The translations under genes were made by a program, and so were the position numbers. The notes under the pieces are model-generated. The model was not told the DNA's origin and searched no databases. It saw only the letters and a program-made list of their open reading frames with translations. This document shows positions 26,559 to 35,807 of a DNA stretch of 64,000 bases, piece after piece. Source of the DNA: Roseiarcus sp037446355 (GTDB lineage Bacteria > Pseudomonadota > Alphaproteobacteria > Rhizobiales > Beijerinckiaceae); the NCBI GenBank assembly GCA_037446355.1, contig JBBIIT010000001.1, positions 124,001 to 188,000 of the forward strand. Reading direction: 5' to 3'. How positions within the stretch are numbered: the first letter of the stretch is position 1; each line of letters starts with the position of its first letter.

Positions 26559-27421
26559 TCCAGACGCGCGATCAGGCTCGAAGTGTCCCAACGCGCGCCG
26601 CCGATCGCCTGAACATCCGAATAGAACTGATCGACCAGCGCCGTCACCGGCAAATGGGCGCCGTTGCGGCGCGCCTCGTCCAGGCAGATGCCCAGATCCT
26701 TGCGCATCCAGTCGACCGCGAATCCGTAGTCGAACTTGCCGGCGATCATTGTCTTGTGGCGATTGTCCATCTGCCACGACTGCGCCGCGCCCTTGGAAAT
26801 GACTTCGATCACCAGTTCCCGGTCGAGGCCGGCGCGACCCGCGAAATGCAGCCCTTCGGCGAGCGCCTGAACCAGGCCGGCGATGCAGATCTGGTTGACC
26901 ATTTTGGTCAATTGCCCGGCGCCCGCCGCGCCCATATGGCGGCAGGATTTGGCGTAGGCTGCAACAACAGGCTCGACGCGCGCGTAATCGGCGCCCTCGC
27001 CGCCGCACATGATCGTCAAAGCGCCGTTTTCGGCGCCGGCCTGCCCGCCCGAAACCGGCGCGTCGATGAAACCGATCCCGAGCTTGGCCGCCTCCGCCTG
27101 CAGTTCGCGGGCGACGTCCGCCGAAGCGGTCGTATGATCGACGAACACCGCGCCGGGCTTCATGCCCGCGAACGCGCCGTCCGGCCCCAGCGTGACCGCG
27201 CGCAGATCATCATCGTTGCCGACGCAGGCGAGCACGAAGTCGCGTCCCGCCGCCGCTTCTTGCGGCGTCGGCGAGGTTGCGCCGCCATGTTGAGCGACCC
27301 AGGCGGCAGCCTTGGCCGCCGTGCGATTGTAAACGGCGACGCTGTGGCCGCCGCGCGATTTGAGATGTCCGGCCATCGGATAGCCCATGACGCCCAGGCC
27401 CAGAAACGCGACTTCGCTCAA
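26552..27421 (-). CDS. 3-hydroxyisobutyrate dehydrogenase-family NAD(P)-dependent oxidoreductase
   Basis: This 289-residue beta-hydroxyacid dehydrogenase has a Rossmann motif (FLGLGVMGYPMAGHL), the substrate-binding DAPVSGGQAGAENG, and the catalytic-lysine helix GAGQLTKMVNQI. It oxidises or reduces a 3-hydroxy acid such as 3-hydroxyisobutyrate or tartronate semialdehyde; the sequence does not settle which. No valine-catabolism or glyoxylate genes lie beside it. Confidence 0.88.
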   Translation of the reverse strand: MSEVAFLGLGVMGYPMAGHLKSRGGHSVAVYNRTAAKAAAWVAQHGGATSPTPQEAAAGRDFVLACVGNDDDLRAVTLGPDGAFAGMKPGAVFVDHTTASADVARELQAEAAKLGIGFIDAPVSGGQAGAENGALTIMCGGEGADYARVEPVVAAYAKSCRHMGAAGAGQLTKMVNQICIAGLVQALAEGLHFAGRAGLDRELVIEVISKGAAQSWQMDNRHKTMIAGKFDYGFAVDWMRKDLGICLDEARRNGAHLPVTALVDQFYSDVQAIGGARWDTSSLIARLEK

Positions 27422-27479
27422 CGCTGTTCTCCCAAGTTTTCGCCAGGATTCATCCTGGGGACATCCTCATTAGCGCGAA

Positions 27480-28148
27480 TCAATTCGCGTCGGCCAAAGC
27501 CGCTATAGCGGCCGCATGATCGGCGGGCGAATTGAGATTGGCGAATGGATTGAGCGGGCCCGTGTGTTCGAACCTCACTTCGGCGGCGTCGAGGCCCGCG
27601 AGCGCGCGGCGCGGCGAAGCCTGGCCGGCCATCAACGCCGCCTCGACCGCACGGAGCGCATCGACCGGCCACAAAGCGAACATCGGCTCCAGCCCGAACT
27701 CGCTGACCGCGACCGCCGCCGGCGCCGCCCCGGCCGCAATCGGAGCCCAAAGGCGCGCCGCCAGATCGAGCGGCAGAAACGGCGCGTCGCAGGGCGCGCT
27801 CACGAGCCAGAGAAAACCATCGGCGTGCGCTCGGGCCAAGGCGGCGGCGACGCCCGCCAGCGGCCCGGCGCCCCGGCGCTCCGGCGGATCGACGATCAAC
27901 GGGCGCCCCAACGCGAGGTAAGGCTGCGAAGTTTCGCGCACGTTGATATAGGTTTCACCGGCCTGGCGTCGCAATCGGTCGATCACGTGCCCGATCAACG
28001 GACGACCCGCCAGCGGCGCGAACGCCTTTTCGACGCCCATGCGCGTCGATAATCCGCCCGCGAGCACGACCGCCGCGATGGCGGCGAGAGGCGGAGCGGG
28101 ATCGGCCGTGAGCGCTGACGATCCGCCGGATGTGATTCGCGTCGCCAT
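27480..28148 (-). CDS. mobA: Molybdenum cofactor guanylyltransferase
   Basis: This 222-residue nucleotidyltransferase has the GTP-binding signature VLAGGLSTRMGVEKAFAPL near the N-terminus, DPPERRGAGPLAGV, and a metal-binding SAPCDAPFLP segment. MobA joins GMP to molybdopterin for bis-MGD enzymes. A TTG at 28172 could give 8 more residues; the ATG at 28148 was preferred. No molybdoenzyme gene is adjacent. Confidence 0.88.
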   Translation of the reverse strand: MATRITSGGSSALTADPAPPLAAIAAVVLAGGLSTRMGVEKAFAPLAGRPLIGHVIDRLRRQAGETYINVRETSQPYLALGRPLIVDPPERRGAGPLAGVAAALARAHADGFLWLVSAPCDAPFLPLDLAARLWAPIAAGAAPAAVAVSEFGLEPMFALWPVDALRAVEAALMAGQASPRRALAGLDAAEVRFEHTGPLNPFANLNSPADHAAAIAALADAN

Positions 28149-28252
28149 GACGAATCCGTGATACAGCCGCAATTTCGCGCGCCAATGTGATATAGCGCGG
28201 GGCCGGCGCGCAATCGAGGCGAAACGCCGCTGAATTCGACGAGGAGCGGGGT

Positions 28253-29377
28253 ATGGCGAGGGGGCGTCGGGAATTTCTTGCCGGGCTCGGACTGACCGCG
28301 GCGGGCGCGGGGCTCGCCTCGCCGGCGATCGCCGACGCCTCGCCTGACGTTTCCTGGCGGTTGACCTCTAGCTTCGTGCCCGGTCTCGATCTGATCTACG
28401 GCGGCGCCGAGACCCTGGCCAAGGCGCTTGGCGATCTCACCGACGGCCATTTCACCATCAAGATATCCCCCGCAGGCGAGATCGCGCCGGCGCTGGAGGC
28501 GCTCGAAGCGGTCGCCGACGGCAAGGCCGAATGCGCGCACACCGCGCTGTCCTATTATTGGAACAAGGATCCGAGTTTCGTATTCGGCTCCTCGACGCCT
28601 TTCGGCATGAACGCGCGCCAGCACGCGGCCTGGCTCTCCGAAGGCGGCGGCGGAGAACTCATCGACGAATTACTCGCCGACCGGAATGCGCTCGCTATGC
28701 CGGCAGGCAACACCGGCGGCCAGATGGCGGGTTGGTTTCGCAAGGAGATCCGAGGGCCCGAGGACTTCAAGGGCCTGAAGATCCGCATCGGCGGCTTCGC
28801 CGGCAAGGTTCTCCAGAACCTCGGCGCCGAGCCGGTCGCGATGGCGAAGGACGGCGTTTACGGCGCGCTGGAATCGGGCGCGCTGGACGCGTTCGAATGG
28901 GTCGGCCCTTACGACGACGAGAGGTTCGGCGATCGCAAGGACCAGCCGAAGCAGGCGATCTCGAAAGTCGCGCCCAATTATTATTATCCCGGCTGGTGGA
29001 AGGGCGGGATGCAATTGCATCTCGTCGTCGCCCGCGACAAATACCAGGCCTTGCCCAAAGCCTATCAAGCGGCTCTGCGGGCGGCGGCGGCGATCGCCAA
29101 CGCTTCGGTGCTGACCAAATACGACGCCGCCAACCCCGGCGCGCTGAAACGCCTCGTCGTCGGCGGCGCGCAATTGCGGTTGTTCCCGCAGGAGGCGATC
29201 GAAGCCTGCTACGTCAAAGCCAACGATCTCTACGGCCAGCTCAGCGCCGACAATCCGCGCTTCAAGAAGATCGCGGATTCCTATCTGGCGTTCCGCTCCG
29301 ACCAGTACCTTTGGTGGCAGGTCGCGGAATATTCGTTCGACAATTTCATGATCCGGCAGCGGCGCGCCAAGATGTGA
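28253..29377 (+). CDS. TRAP-type (DctP family) periplasmic solute-binding protein
   Basis: This 374-residue protein has an N-terminal twin-arginine-like leader (GRREFLAGLGL) and cleavage near AIADAS. The rest matches TRAP DctP-family binding proteins, with FKGLKIRIGGFAGKVLQNLG and the ligand-binding Arg/Trp segments VYGALESGALDAFEWVGPYD. It should capture an organic acid in the periplasm. No DctQ or DctM membrane genes lie within the window, so it is an orphan here; its 3' neighbour, 19 bp away and convergent, is an SSF symporter. A gaggagcgggg ribosome binding site precedes the ATG. Confidence 0.88.
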   Translation: MARGRREFLAGLGLTAAGAGLASPAIADASPDVSWRLTSSFVPGLDLIYGGAETLAKALGDLTDGHFTIKISPAGEIAPALEALEAVADGKAECAHTALSYYWNKDPSFVFGSSTPFGMNARQHAAWLSEGGGGELIDELLADRNALAMPAGNTGGQMAGWFRKEIRGPEDFKGLKIRIGGFAGKVLQNLGAEPVAMAKDGVYGALESGALDAFEWVGPYDDERFGDRKDQPKQAISKVAPNYYYPGWWKGGMQLHLVVARDKYQALPKAYQAALRAAAAIANASVLTKYDAANPGALKRLVVGGAQLRLFPQEAIEACYVKANDLYGQLSADNPRFKKIADSYLAFRSDQYLWWQVAEYSFDNFMIRQRRAKM

Positions 29378-29396
29378 CGCGGGCGCGCACGCCGTC

Positions 29397-30983
29397 TCAG
29401 GCAGCTTCGGCGTCGAGGAAATCCGACGGCGAGGTTTCGTCCGGCGCCTTCGATCGCAGCACCAGCGAGAGCAGCATCGCCACAACCATGTTGACGACGA
29501 CGGCGGTGAGGCCGTTGTAGGCCGCGAAGCCAAGGCCGAGATCGACGGGTCCGATCAGCGGCAGATCCCACTTCAACGCATGCACCGGCACCCAGGCCGT
29601 ATCGCCCCAGGCGAGCGCGGTGCCGACGATCATGCCCGACGCCCAGCCGATCAGCAGCGCCGAGCCGCTGAACCAGCGGGTGTAAAGGCCGAAAATCATC
29701 GCCGGAAATATTTGCACCATCCAGACGCCGCCGAGCAATTGCAGATCGAGCGCGAACTTGGTCGGCATGAAAAAGATCACCAGCAGCGCGCCGATCTTGA
29801 CGATCAGCGATACGAACTTGGCGACGACTGATTCCTCGTGCGGCGTCATCTGCGGATGCACGAACGGCTTCCAGATATTACGGGTGAAAGTGTTGGCGGC
29901 GCCGATCGACATCACCGCCGCCGGCACTAGCGCGCCAAGCGCGATCGCGGCGAAGCAGAAGCCGGCGAACCAATCGGGGAACGCCCACAGCACGAGCTGG
30001 GGCACCGCGTCCTGCGGCGATCCGACCTTCACGCCCGCGGCCAACGCCATCACGCCGAGCAGCGCGATGAGCCCGAGCACGAACGAATAGGCCGGCAGCG
30101 TCATCGTGTTGAACCGGATCGCCCGCCCGCTCGAGGCCGAGAGCGTGCCCGTCAGCGCGTGCGGATACATGAACAGCGCCATCGCGGAGCCGATCGCCAG
30201 CGTGATATAGGGCCCGACCTGACCGGGGATCAGCGTCAACCCGGCCGCAACCTTGACCGCCGGCGTCGCCGCGGCGCCCGCGGCGATCTTGGCGTCGAAA
30301 GCCTTCTGCGCCGCCGCGAAGATCGCGCCGAATCCGCCGAGCTGATAGGGAATGACCACCACCGCCGCGATCACGAAAACGTAGATCATCGTGTCCTTGA
30401 CGAAGGCGATCATCGCCGGCGCGCGGAGCCCGCTCTTGTAGGTGTAGAGCGCGAGAATGACGAAGGCGATGGTGATCGGCGCGTGCGCCATCACACCTGC
30501 GCCGCTGAAGCCAAGCGCGGAGATGACCTTCTCCAGACCGACCAGTTGCAGCGCGATATAGGGCATCGTCGCCAGAATGCCGGTCATCGCGACCGCCAGC
30601 TCCAACCATGGATTTCCGTAACGGCCGAGCACGAAATCGCCGGCCGTCATGTAGCCGTGTTTGTGCGAGACCGCCCAAAGGCGCGGCATCGTCAAATACA
30701 GGAAGGGATAGATGATGATCGTATAAGGGACCGCGAAGAACCCATAGGCGCCGATCGCGTAAACGACCGCGGGAATCGCGATCACGGTATAGGCGGTGTA
30801 GAGATCGCCGCCGAGCAGGAACCATGTCACCCACGGTCCGAAGCGGCGCCCGCCGAGGCCCCATTCGCCGATGCTGTTGAGGTCCGCCGCCTTCCAGCGC
30901 GAGGCGACGAACCCGAGCACGGTGACAAGCGCGAAGAAAAAAACGAAGACGGCCGCCGCGACGACGTTCAGATGCTCGAACAT
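29397..30983 (-). CDS. Sodium:solute symporter (SSF family, MctP-like)
   Basis: This 528-residue membrane protein has about 13 hydrophobic helices and the SSF features GGRRFGPWVTWFLLGGDLYT and SSGRAIRFNTMTLPAYSF. Its length and the DUF3311 partner upstream are like the monocarboxylate permease MctP and pantothenate-type relatives, so uptake of a small carboxylate is the best guess. The ATG at 30983 lies 2 bp after the DUF3311 stop; a longer open frame upstream is the shadow of that gene. Confidence 0.87.
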   Translation of the reverse strand: MFEHLNVVAAAVFVFFFALVTVLGFVASRWKAADLNSIGEWGLGGRRFGPWVTWFLLGGDLYTAYTVIAIPAVVYAIGAYGFFAVPYTIIIYPFLYLTMPRLWAVSHKHGYMTAGDFVLGRYGNPWLELAVAMTGILATMPYIALQLVGLEKVISALGFSGAGVMAHAPITIAFVILALYTYKSGLRAPAMIAFVKDTMIYVFVIAAVVVIPYQLGGFGAIFAAAQKAFDAKIAAGAAATPAVKVAAGLTLIPGQVGPYITLAIGSAMALFMYPHALTGTLSASSGRAIRFNTMTLPAYSFVLGLIALLGVMALAAGVKVGSPQDAVPQLVLWAFPDWFAGFCFAAIALGALVPAAVMSIGAANTFTRNIWKPFVHPQMTPHEESVVAKFVSLIVKIGALLVIFFMPTKFALDLQLLGGVWMVQIFPAMIFGLYTRWFSGSALLIGWASGMIVGTALAWGDTAWVPVHALKWDLPLIGPVDLGLGFAAYNGLTAVVVNMVVAMLLSLVLRSKAPDETSPSDFLDAEAA

Positions 30984-30985
30984 GC

Positions 30986-31156
30986 TCAGGCCTTCCCGAT
31001 CCGGTCGGCCAGATAGATGCCGATGGCGGAGACCAGGACGAGCAGCAGTTGGAACCAGTAAAAGAACGGAACGCCGAACGCGCGCGGTTCGACCACGTTG
31101 TAGAGCGGCGCCCAGAGCGCGACGACGCAAGGCGCGAACAGCAGCAGGTATCTCAT
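30986..31156 (-). CDS. 56-residue DUF3311 membrane protein, partner of the SSF symporter
   Basis: This short gene reads MRYLLLFAPCVVALWAPLYN through to a Lys-Ala end: two hydrophobic helices with a PFFYWFQ turn between, the form of DUF3311 proteins that precede SSF symporters. A strong purine-rich ribosome binding site (ggggggaa) lies 3 bp in front of the ATG, and the stop is 2 bp from the symporter ATG. It is likely a small subunit or assembly helper; its exact function is not known. Confidence 0.85.
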   Translation of the reverse strand: MRYLLLFAPCVVALWAPLYNVVEPRAFGVPFFYWFQLLLVLVSAIGIYLADRIGKA

Positions 31157-31253
31157 CGTTCCCCCCCAAGGCGCGAGCGCGCGCGAGTCGCCCGGAATTT
31201 CCTTGTCACGGATTAGCGAAGTTCGCTCCCGCGGTCGAGCGCCGCGCGCCGCA

Positions 31254-32096
31254 TCAGGCCATTTCGTCGATCGCCTTGCGCAGTTTGCGCAGGTCCGCCC
31301 ACGCCCATCGCTTGGCGCCGGGCTGACGCAGGAGATAGGCTGGGTGCAGCATCGGCAGCGCCGGGATCGTCCGTTCGTCCGCGATCCGATATTCGCGCCA
31401 GACGCCGCGCGCGCGGGTGATCCCGTCCTTCGCGCCGAGCAGCGTTTGCATCGCCGAGCCGCCGAGACAAACGAGCAGGCGCGGATTCACGAGTTCGATC
31501 TGACGGGTCACGAACGGCAGACAGATCGTCGTCTCCTGAGGCGTCGGCGTGCGATTGCCGGGCGGGCGCCAAGGCACGACATTGGCGATATAGACCTTCG
31601 TGCGGTCGAGCCCGATCGATCCCAGCATCCGATCAAGCAACTGTCCCGCGCGGCCGACGAAGGGCCGGCCGATTCGGTCCTCGTCGCCGCCCGGGGCCTC
31701 GCCGACCAGCATGATTTTCGCGTCCGGCGCACCGTCCGCGAAGACCAGACGAGTCGCGGTCGCCTTGAGCCCGCAGCCATTGAAAGCCTCCAGAGCAGCG
31801 CGCAATTCCTCGAGCGAGGCGCAACCGGCGGCAATTTCGCGCGCCGAGCGGATAGCGTCGTCCGGCGTCGCGACCGCGGCCGCGCGCGGCGCTTCGGCAG
31901 GGGGCGCGGCGGGACGCGGCGGGGCCGGCGCGGCGGCGCGGCGCGGCGCAGGCGGATCGATCGCGGATTCGGCGAAGCGGTCGTGCGGGGCGGCGTCGAG
32001 CGCGATGTCGACGCCCGCCTCCAGCCACCAGCGCAGCGTCTGGGCGGCGCTCCGGGCCGTAAGCGGTTTGAACGAGGCGTCGACGGGGGATTTCAT
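31254..32096 (-). CDS. Family 4-like uracil-DNA glycosylase with altered Fe-S site
   Basis: This 280-residue protein has the family 4 UDG core: GEAPGGDEDRIGRPFVGRAG, ANVVPWRPPGNRTPTPQE and MLHPAYLLRQPGAK. It should remove uracil from DNA. Family 4 enzymes bind a 4Fe-4S cluster with C-X2-C-X67-C-X15-C; here the same spacing reads F105-X2-C108-X67-W176-X15-C192, so two ligands are missing. An Ala/Pro-rich linker (about residues 47-78) precedes the core. The start may instead be ATG 32126. It is divergent from ETF-QO. Confidence 0.87.
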   Translation of the reverse strand: MKSPVDASFKPLTARSAAQTLRWWLEAGVDIALDAAPHDRFAESAIDPPAPRRAAAPAPPRPAAPPAEAPRAAAVATPDDAIRSAREIAAGCASLEELRAALEAFNGCGLKATATRLVFADGAPDAKIMLVGEAPGGDEDRIGRPFVGRAGQLLDRMLGSIGLDRTKVYIANVVPWRPPGNRTPTPQETTICLPFVTRQIELVNPRLLVCLGGSAMQTLLGAKDGITRARGVWREYRIADERTIPALPMLHPAYLLRQPGAKRWAWADLRKLRKAIDEMA

Positions 32097-32250
32097 CGGT
32101 TTGAGGGCCGTGTGGACGCACTTCATAGCATATCGGGGGCGGCGATGGGTCCGCCGCTTGACGAATTCGCGCCTGCGCGAGTTATTGGGGCTCGAAGTCT
32201 TGACCTGGATCGCTTCGTCGCGCCGGGCCGCCATATGGAAAGTCCTGATC

Positions 32251-33927
32251 ATGTCCGGCGATAGCGAACTGCCTGCCCGCGAGGCGATGGAATACGACAT
32301 CGTGATCGTCGGCGCGGGGCCCTCGGGTCTGGCGGCGGCGATTCGCCTCAAGCAACTCGACGCCGAGCGCACGGTCGTCGTCGTTGAGAAAGGCTCGACG
32401 GTCGGCGCGCATATTCTTTCGGGCGCGGTGGTCGATCCCATTGGCCTCGATCGCCTGCTGCCCGACTGGCGCCAGGACCCCGAGCGTCCACTGAAAACCG
32501 CCGTCACTGAGGATCAATTCATGGTGCTCGGCCCGTCGGGCGGCGTCACGCTGCCGAACTGGCCGATGCCGCGCTTGATGAGCAATCACGGCAATTTCAT
32601 CGGCTCACTCGGCGCGCTGACGCGTTGGCTCGGCGCGCAGGCGGAGGCTTTGGGCGTCGAAATTTACCCGGGCTTCGCGGCCAGCGAGGTGCTTTACGGC
32701 GAGAAGGGCGAGGTCATCGGCGTCGCCACCGGCGACATGGGGATCGGGCGCGACGGCAAACCAAAGGACAGCTTCACCCGCGGCATGGAGCTGCGCGGCA
32801 AATACGTGCTGATCGCCGAAGGCGCGCGCGGCTCGCTCGCTAAGCAACTGATCGCCAAATTCGGACTGGACGCCGGCCGCGATCCGCAGAAATTTGGCAT
32901 CGGCTTGAAAGAGATCTGGCAGATCGAGCCGGAGAAGTTCGTTCCCGGCCGCGTTCAGCACAGCTTCGGCTGGCCTCTCGGTTCCTCTACCAGCGGCGGC
33001 TCGTTTCTTTATCACTACGACGATCGCCTGGTCGCCGTCGGCTTCGTCGTGCATCTCAACTATTCCAACCCGACGCTTTCGCCTTTCGACGAATTCCAGC
33101 GCTTCAAGACGCATCCGCGCGTCCGCCCGACGCTGGAAGGGGGCAAGCGGCTCGCCTATGGCGCGAGGGCGATCTCCTCGGGCGGATGGCAGTCAGTGCC
33201 GAAACTCACCTTCCCCGGCGGGGCGCTGATCGGCTGCTCGGCCGGCTTCGTCAATTTCGCCCGCATCAAAGGCTCGCATAACGCGATCCTGTCGGGAATG
33301 CAGGCGGCGGAGGCCGCGCACGAGGCGCTTGTCGCCGGCCGCGGCAACGACGAACTCTCGGCTTACGAGAACGGCTGGCGCGCTTCCGACATCGGCAAGG
33401 ACTTGCGCAAGGTGCGCAACGTCAAGCCGCTTTGGAGCAGGCTCGGCCTTGCCGTTGGCGTCGCGCTCGGCGGCTTCGACATGTGGACGAACGAACTTTT
33501 CGGCGGTTCGATATTCGGCACGATCAAACATGGCAAAGCCGACAGCGACGCCCTGAAACCGCTCGCCGAAGCGACGCCAATCGTCTATCCCAAGCCGGAC
33601 GGAAAGGTCTCGTTCGACAAGGCCTCCTCGGTGTTTCTGTCGAACACCAATCACGAGGAGGATCAGCCGATCCACCTCAAATTGCGCGATCCGGCCGTGC
33701 CGATCCGCGATAATCTGCCGACCTACGGCGAGCCTGCGCGACTCTATTGTCCGGCCGGGGTCTATGAGGTCGTTTACGCCGACGAGGCGAAGCGCGCAGA
33801 TCCGCGCTTCGTCATCAACGCGCAGAATTGCGTTCATTGCAAAACCTGCGACGTCAAAGACCCCGCGCGCAACATCGACTGGACGCCGCCCGAGGGCGGC
33901 GGCGGCCCGAATTATCCGGACATGTGA
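32251..33927 (+). CDS. Electron transfer flavoprotein-ubiquinone oxidoreductase
   Basis: This 558-residue enzyme is of normal ETF-QO length. It has an FAD-binding motif (YDIVIVGAGPSGLAAAIRL), a monotopic membrane and ubiquinone region in the middle, and a C-terminal 4Fe-4S domain with all four cysteines (CPAGVYEV, then CVHCKTC). It passes electrons from acyl-CoA dehydrogenases via ETF to ubiquinone at the inner membrane. An internal ATG at 32287 would leave the flavin domain intact, but 32251 fits the family better. Confidence 0.95.
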   Translation: MSGDSELPAREAMEYDIVIVGAGPSGLAAAIRLKQLDAERTVVVVEKGSTVGAHILSGAVVDPIGLDRLLPDWRQDPERPLKTAVTEDQFMVLGPSGGVTLPNWPMPRLMSNHGNFIGSLGALTRWLGAQAEALGVEIYPGFAASEVLYGEKGEVIGVATGDMGIGRDGKPKDSFTRGMELRGKYVLIAEGARGSLAKQLIAKFGLDAGRDPQKFGIGLKEIWQIEPEKFVPGRVQHSFGWPLGSSTSGGSFLYHYDDRLVAVGFVVHLNYSNPTLSPFDEFQRFKTHPRVRPTLEGGKRLAYGARAISSGGWQSVPKLTFPGGALIGCSAGFVNFARIKGSHNAILSGMQAAEAAHEALVAGRGNDELSAYENGWRASDIGKDLRKVRNVKPLWSRLGLAVGVALGGFDMWTNELFGGSIFGTIKHGKADSDALKPLAEATPIVYPKPDGKVSFDKASSVFLSNTNHEEDQPIHLKLRDPAVPIRDNLPTYGEPARLYCPAGVYEVVYADEAKRADPRFVINAQNCVHCKTCDVKDPARNIDWTPPEGGGGPNYPDM

Positions 33928-33935
33928 GCGCCGCG

Positions 33936-33960
33936 AATCCGCCACGCGGCGGGCGGATTT
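33936..33960 (+). terminator. Possible terminator after ETF-QO
   Basis: A perfect 8-bp inverted repeat AATCCGCC/GGCGGATT with an 8-nt loop begins 9 bp after the stop codon. Only a short TTT follows, so termination may be weak. Confidence 0.45.
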
Positions 33961-34034
33961 CCATGCGGAAGAATACGCTGTAAGAGACCTCGACGCCGTC
34001 GCGTCCAGAATCCGAATAAAGGACACTTTCGCCC

Positions 34035-35804
34035 GTGCCGCTTTCGCATCCGCCCGCGCATTCCCGCCACGCCCGCGCGGCGCTCGCCGCCGGCCTGTTC
34101 GCGTGCCTCACGAGCGGCGGCGCGCTCGCCGCGACCCCCGATCCGACGCATTTCGACATCGGACCCGCGCCATCGGGAAACTATCTTTCGGCCCTTATCG
34201 CCAGCGCGGACCGCGACACCTCGGCGGCGGCGGTCTATTTCCGCGAGGCGCTGCGCGCCGATCCGCGCAACCTCGACCTCGTCGAACGCGGCTTCGCGGC
34301 GGCGCTCGCGGACGGCGACGCCGCCGACGGATATTCGCTCGCCGATCGTCTGATCGCCCGCGATCCCGGCAACTCGTTGGCGCGCCTCGCGCTGGCGACC
34401 CGCGCGATCGGCGAGGGCCAGTATGTTGCGGCGCGCGCGCAATTGGCCGGCGGCGACGCCGGCAAGGCGCACGACGTCACCACGACGCTGCTGACCGCCT
34501 GGACCTACGCGGGCGCCGGCGATCTCAAGCGCGCGCTCGATACGGTCGATCGCATTCGCGATCCCAGCGTCGCCGTGTTTCGTGACTATCACGCCGCGCT
34601 GATCGCGGACGCGCTCGGCAACCCCATCGAAGCCCTGCGCCGCTTCAAGCTCGCTTACGCCGACGACAAGAACACGTTGCGGCTGATCGACGCCTACGCG
34701 CGCTTTCTCGCACGCCACAACGACGCGGCGGGCGCGAAAAAGGTCTATCAGGATTTTTCGCGTCTGGTTCCCGACCATCCCGCGGTCGTCGCCGCGCTCG
34801 CCGATCTCGACGCGGGCAGAACCTTAACGCCGGTGGTGCGCAACACGCGCGAGGGCGCGGCCGAGGCGCTTTATGGCCTTGGCGGCGCGGGAACGCGCCA
34901 GGGCGACGAGCTCGCGGCGCTGATCTATTTGCGCCTCGCGCTGATCCTGCGGCCCGATCTCGATCTGGCGGCGATCACGGTCGCGAGTCTGTTGGCCGAG
35001 ATCAAGCAGGGCGACGCGGCTATCCGCGCCTATGAACTCGTGCCCAAGTCGTCGCCGATGCGCGAAAGCGCGGAGATTCAGGCGGCGATGGAGACCGACG
35101 CGCTCGGACGCAACGCCGAGGCGACGCAGCGACTTCAGGCGCTGGTCGCTGCGCGGCCGAACGACTCGGACGCCTGGAGCGCGCTCGGCAGCGTTCAACG
35201 ATCGGACAAGAAATTCGCCGCAGCGGCGGTCTCCTACGACAAAGCGATCGCGCTCGTCCCGACGCCCGCCCGAAGCCAGTGGACGCTGTTCTACTTCCGC
35301 GGCATTTGCTTCGAGCGTTCGAAGGAATGGCCGAAGGCGGAAGCGGACTTCAAGAAGGCGCTCGAACTCTATCCCGACCAGCCGTTGGTCCTCAATTATC
35401 TCGGCTATTCCTGGGTCGATCAGGGCGTCAATCTCGACGAGGCGTTCAAGATGCTGCGCCGCGCCGTCGATCTCAGGCCGACCGACGGCTACATCGTCGA
35501 TTCGCTCGGCTGGGCCAATTACAAGCTCGGCAATTACGCCGAGGCCGCGCAGGAACTCGAAAAGGCGATCGAGTTGAAGCCTGGCGATCCCGTCGTCAAC
35601 GATCACCTCGGCGACGCCTATTGGCGCGTCGACCGCAAGATCGAGGCGCATTTCCAGTGGAACCACGCGCGCGACATGAACCCCGAACCTGAGGATCTGC
35701 CGAACATCCTCAAGAAGATCGCCGACGGCTTGCCCGAACTGCCGGCCAACGGCTCCACGCCCGCCACAACGCCGGCGCCCGAAAGCCCGAAGAGCGGCGG
35801 CTAG
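34035..35804 (+). CDS. Exported tetratricopeptide-repeat protein
   Basis: This 589-residue protein has a signal peptide (about 1-33) and then TPR repeats over nearly its whole length; the best are near the C-terminus (WSALGSVQRSDKKFAAAAVS, YLGYSWVDQGVNLDEAFKML, WANYKLGNYAEAAQELEKAI). It probably acts as a periplasmic or outer-membrane scaffold for protein contacts. The start is GTG with an aaagga site 11 bp upstream. It ends in a Pro/Thr-rich tail 3 bp before ispE; this TPR-ispE order is common in the Hyphomicrobiales. Confidence 0.87.
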   Translation: MPLSHPPAHSRHARAALAAGLFACLTSGGALAATPDPTHFDIGPAPSGNYLSALIASADRDTSAAAVYFREALRADPRNLDLVERGFAAALADGDAADGYSLADRLIARDPGNSLARLALATRAIGEGQYVAARAQLAGGDAGKAHDVTTTLLTAWTYAGAGDLKRALDTVDRIRDPSVAVFRDYHAALIADALGNPIEALRRFKLAYADDKNTLRLIDAYARFLARHNDAAGAKKVYQDFSRLVPDHPAVVAALADLDAGRTLTPVVRNTREGAAEALYGLGGAGTRQGDELAALIYLRLALILRPDLDLAAITVASLLAEIKQGDAAIRAYELVPKSSPMRESAEIQAAMETDALGRNAEATQRLQALVAARPNDSDAWSALGSVQRSDKKFAAAAVSYDKAIALVPTPARSQWTLFYFRGICFERSKEWPKAEADFKKALELYPDQPLVLNYLGYSWVDQGVNLDEAFKMLRRAVDLRPTDGYIVDSLGWANYKLGNYAEAAQELEKAIELKPGDPVVNDHLGDAYWRVDRKIEAHFQWNHARDMNPEPEDLPNILKKIADGLPELPANGSTPATTPAPESPKSGG

Positions 35805-35807
35805 GCG

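Noticed and set aside
25812..27008. Gly/Cys/Ala-rich minus-strand frame with repeats opposite the pseudo-caspase tail
   Set aside because: Its repeats are the complement of the in-frame 48-bp coding repeat, and it runs out of frame into the dehydrogenase gene.
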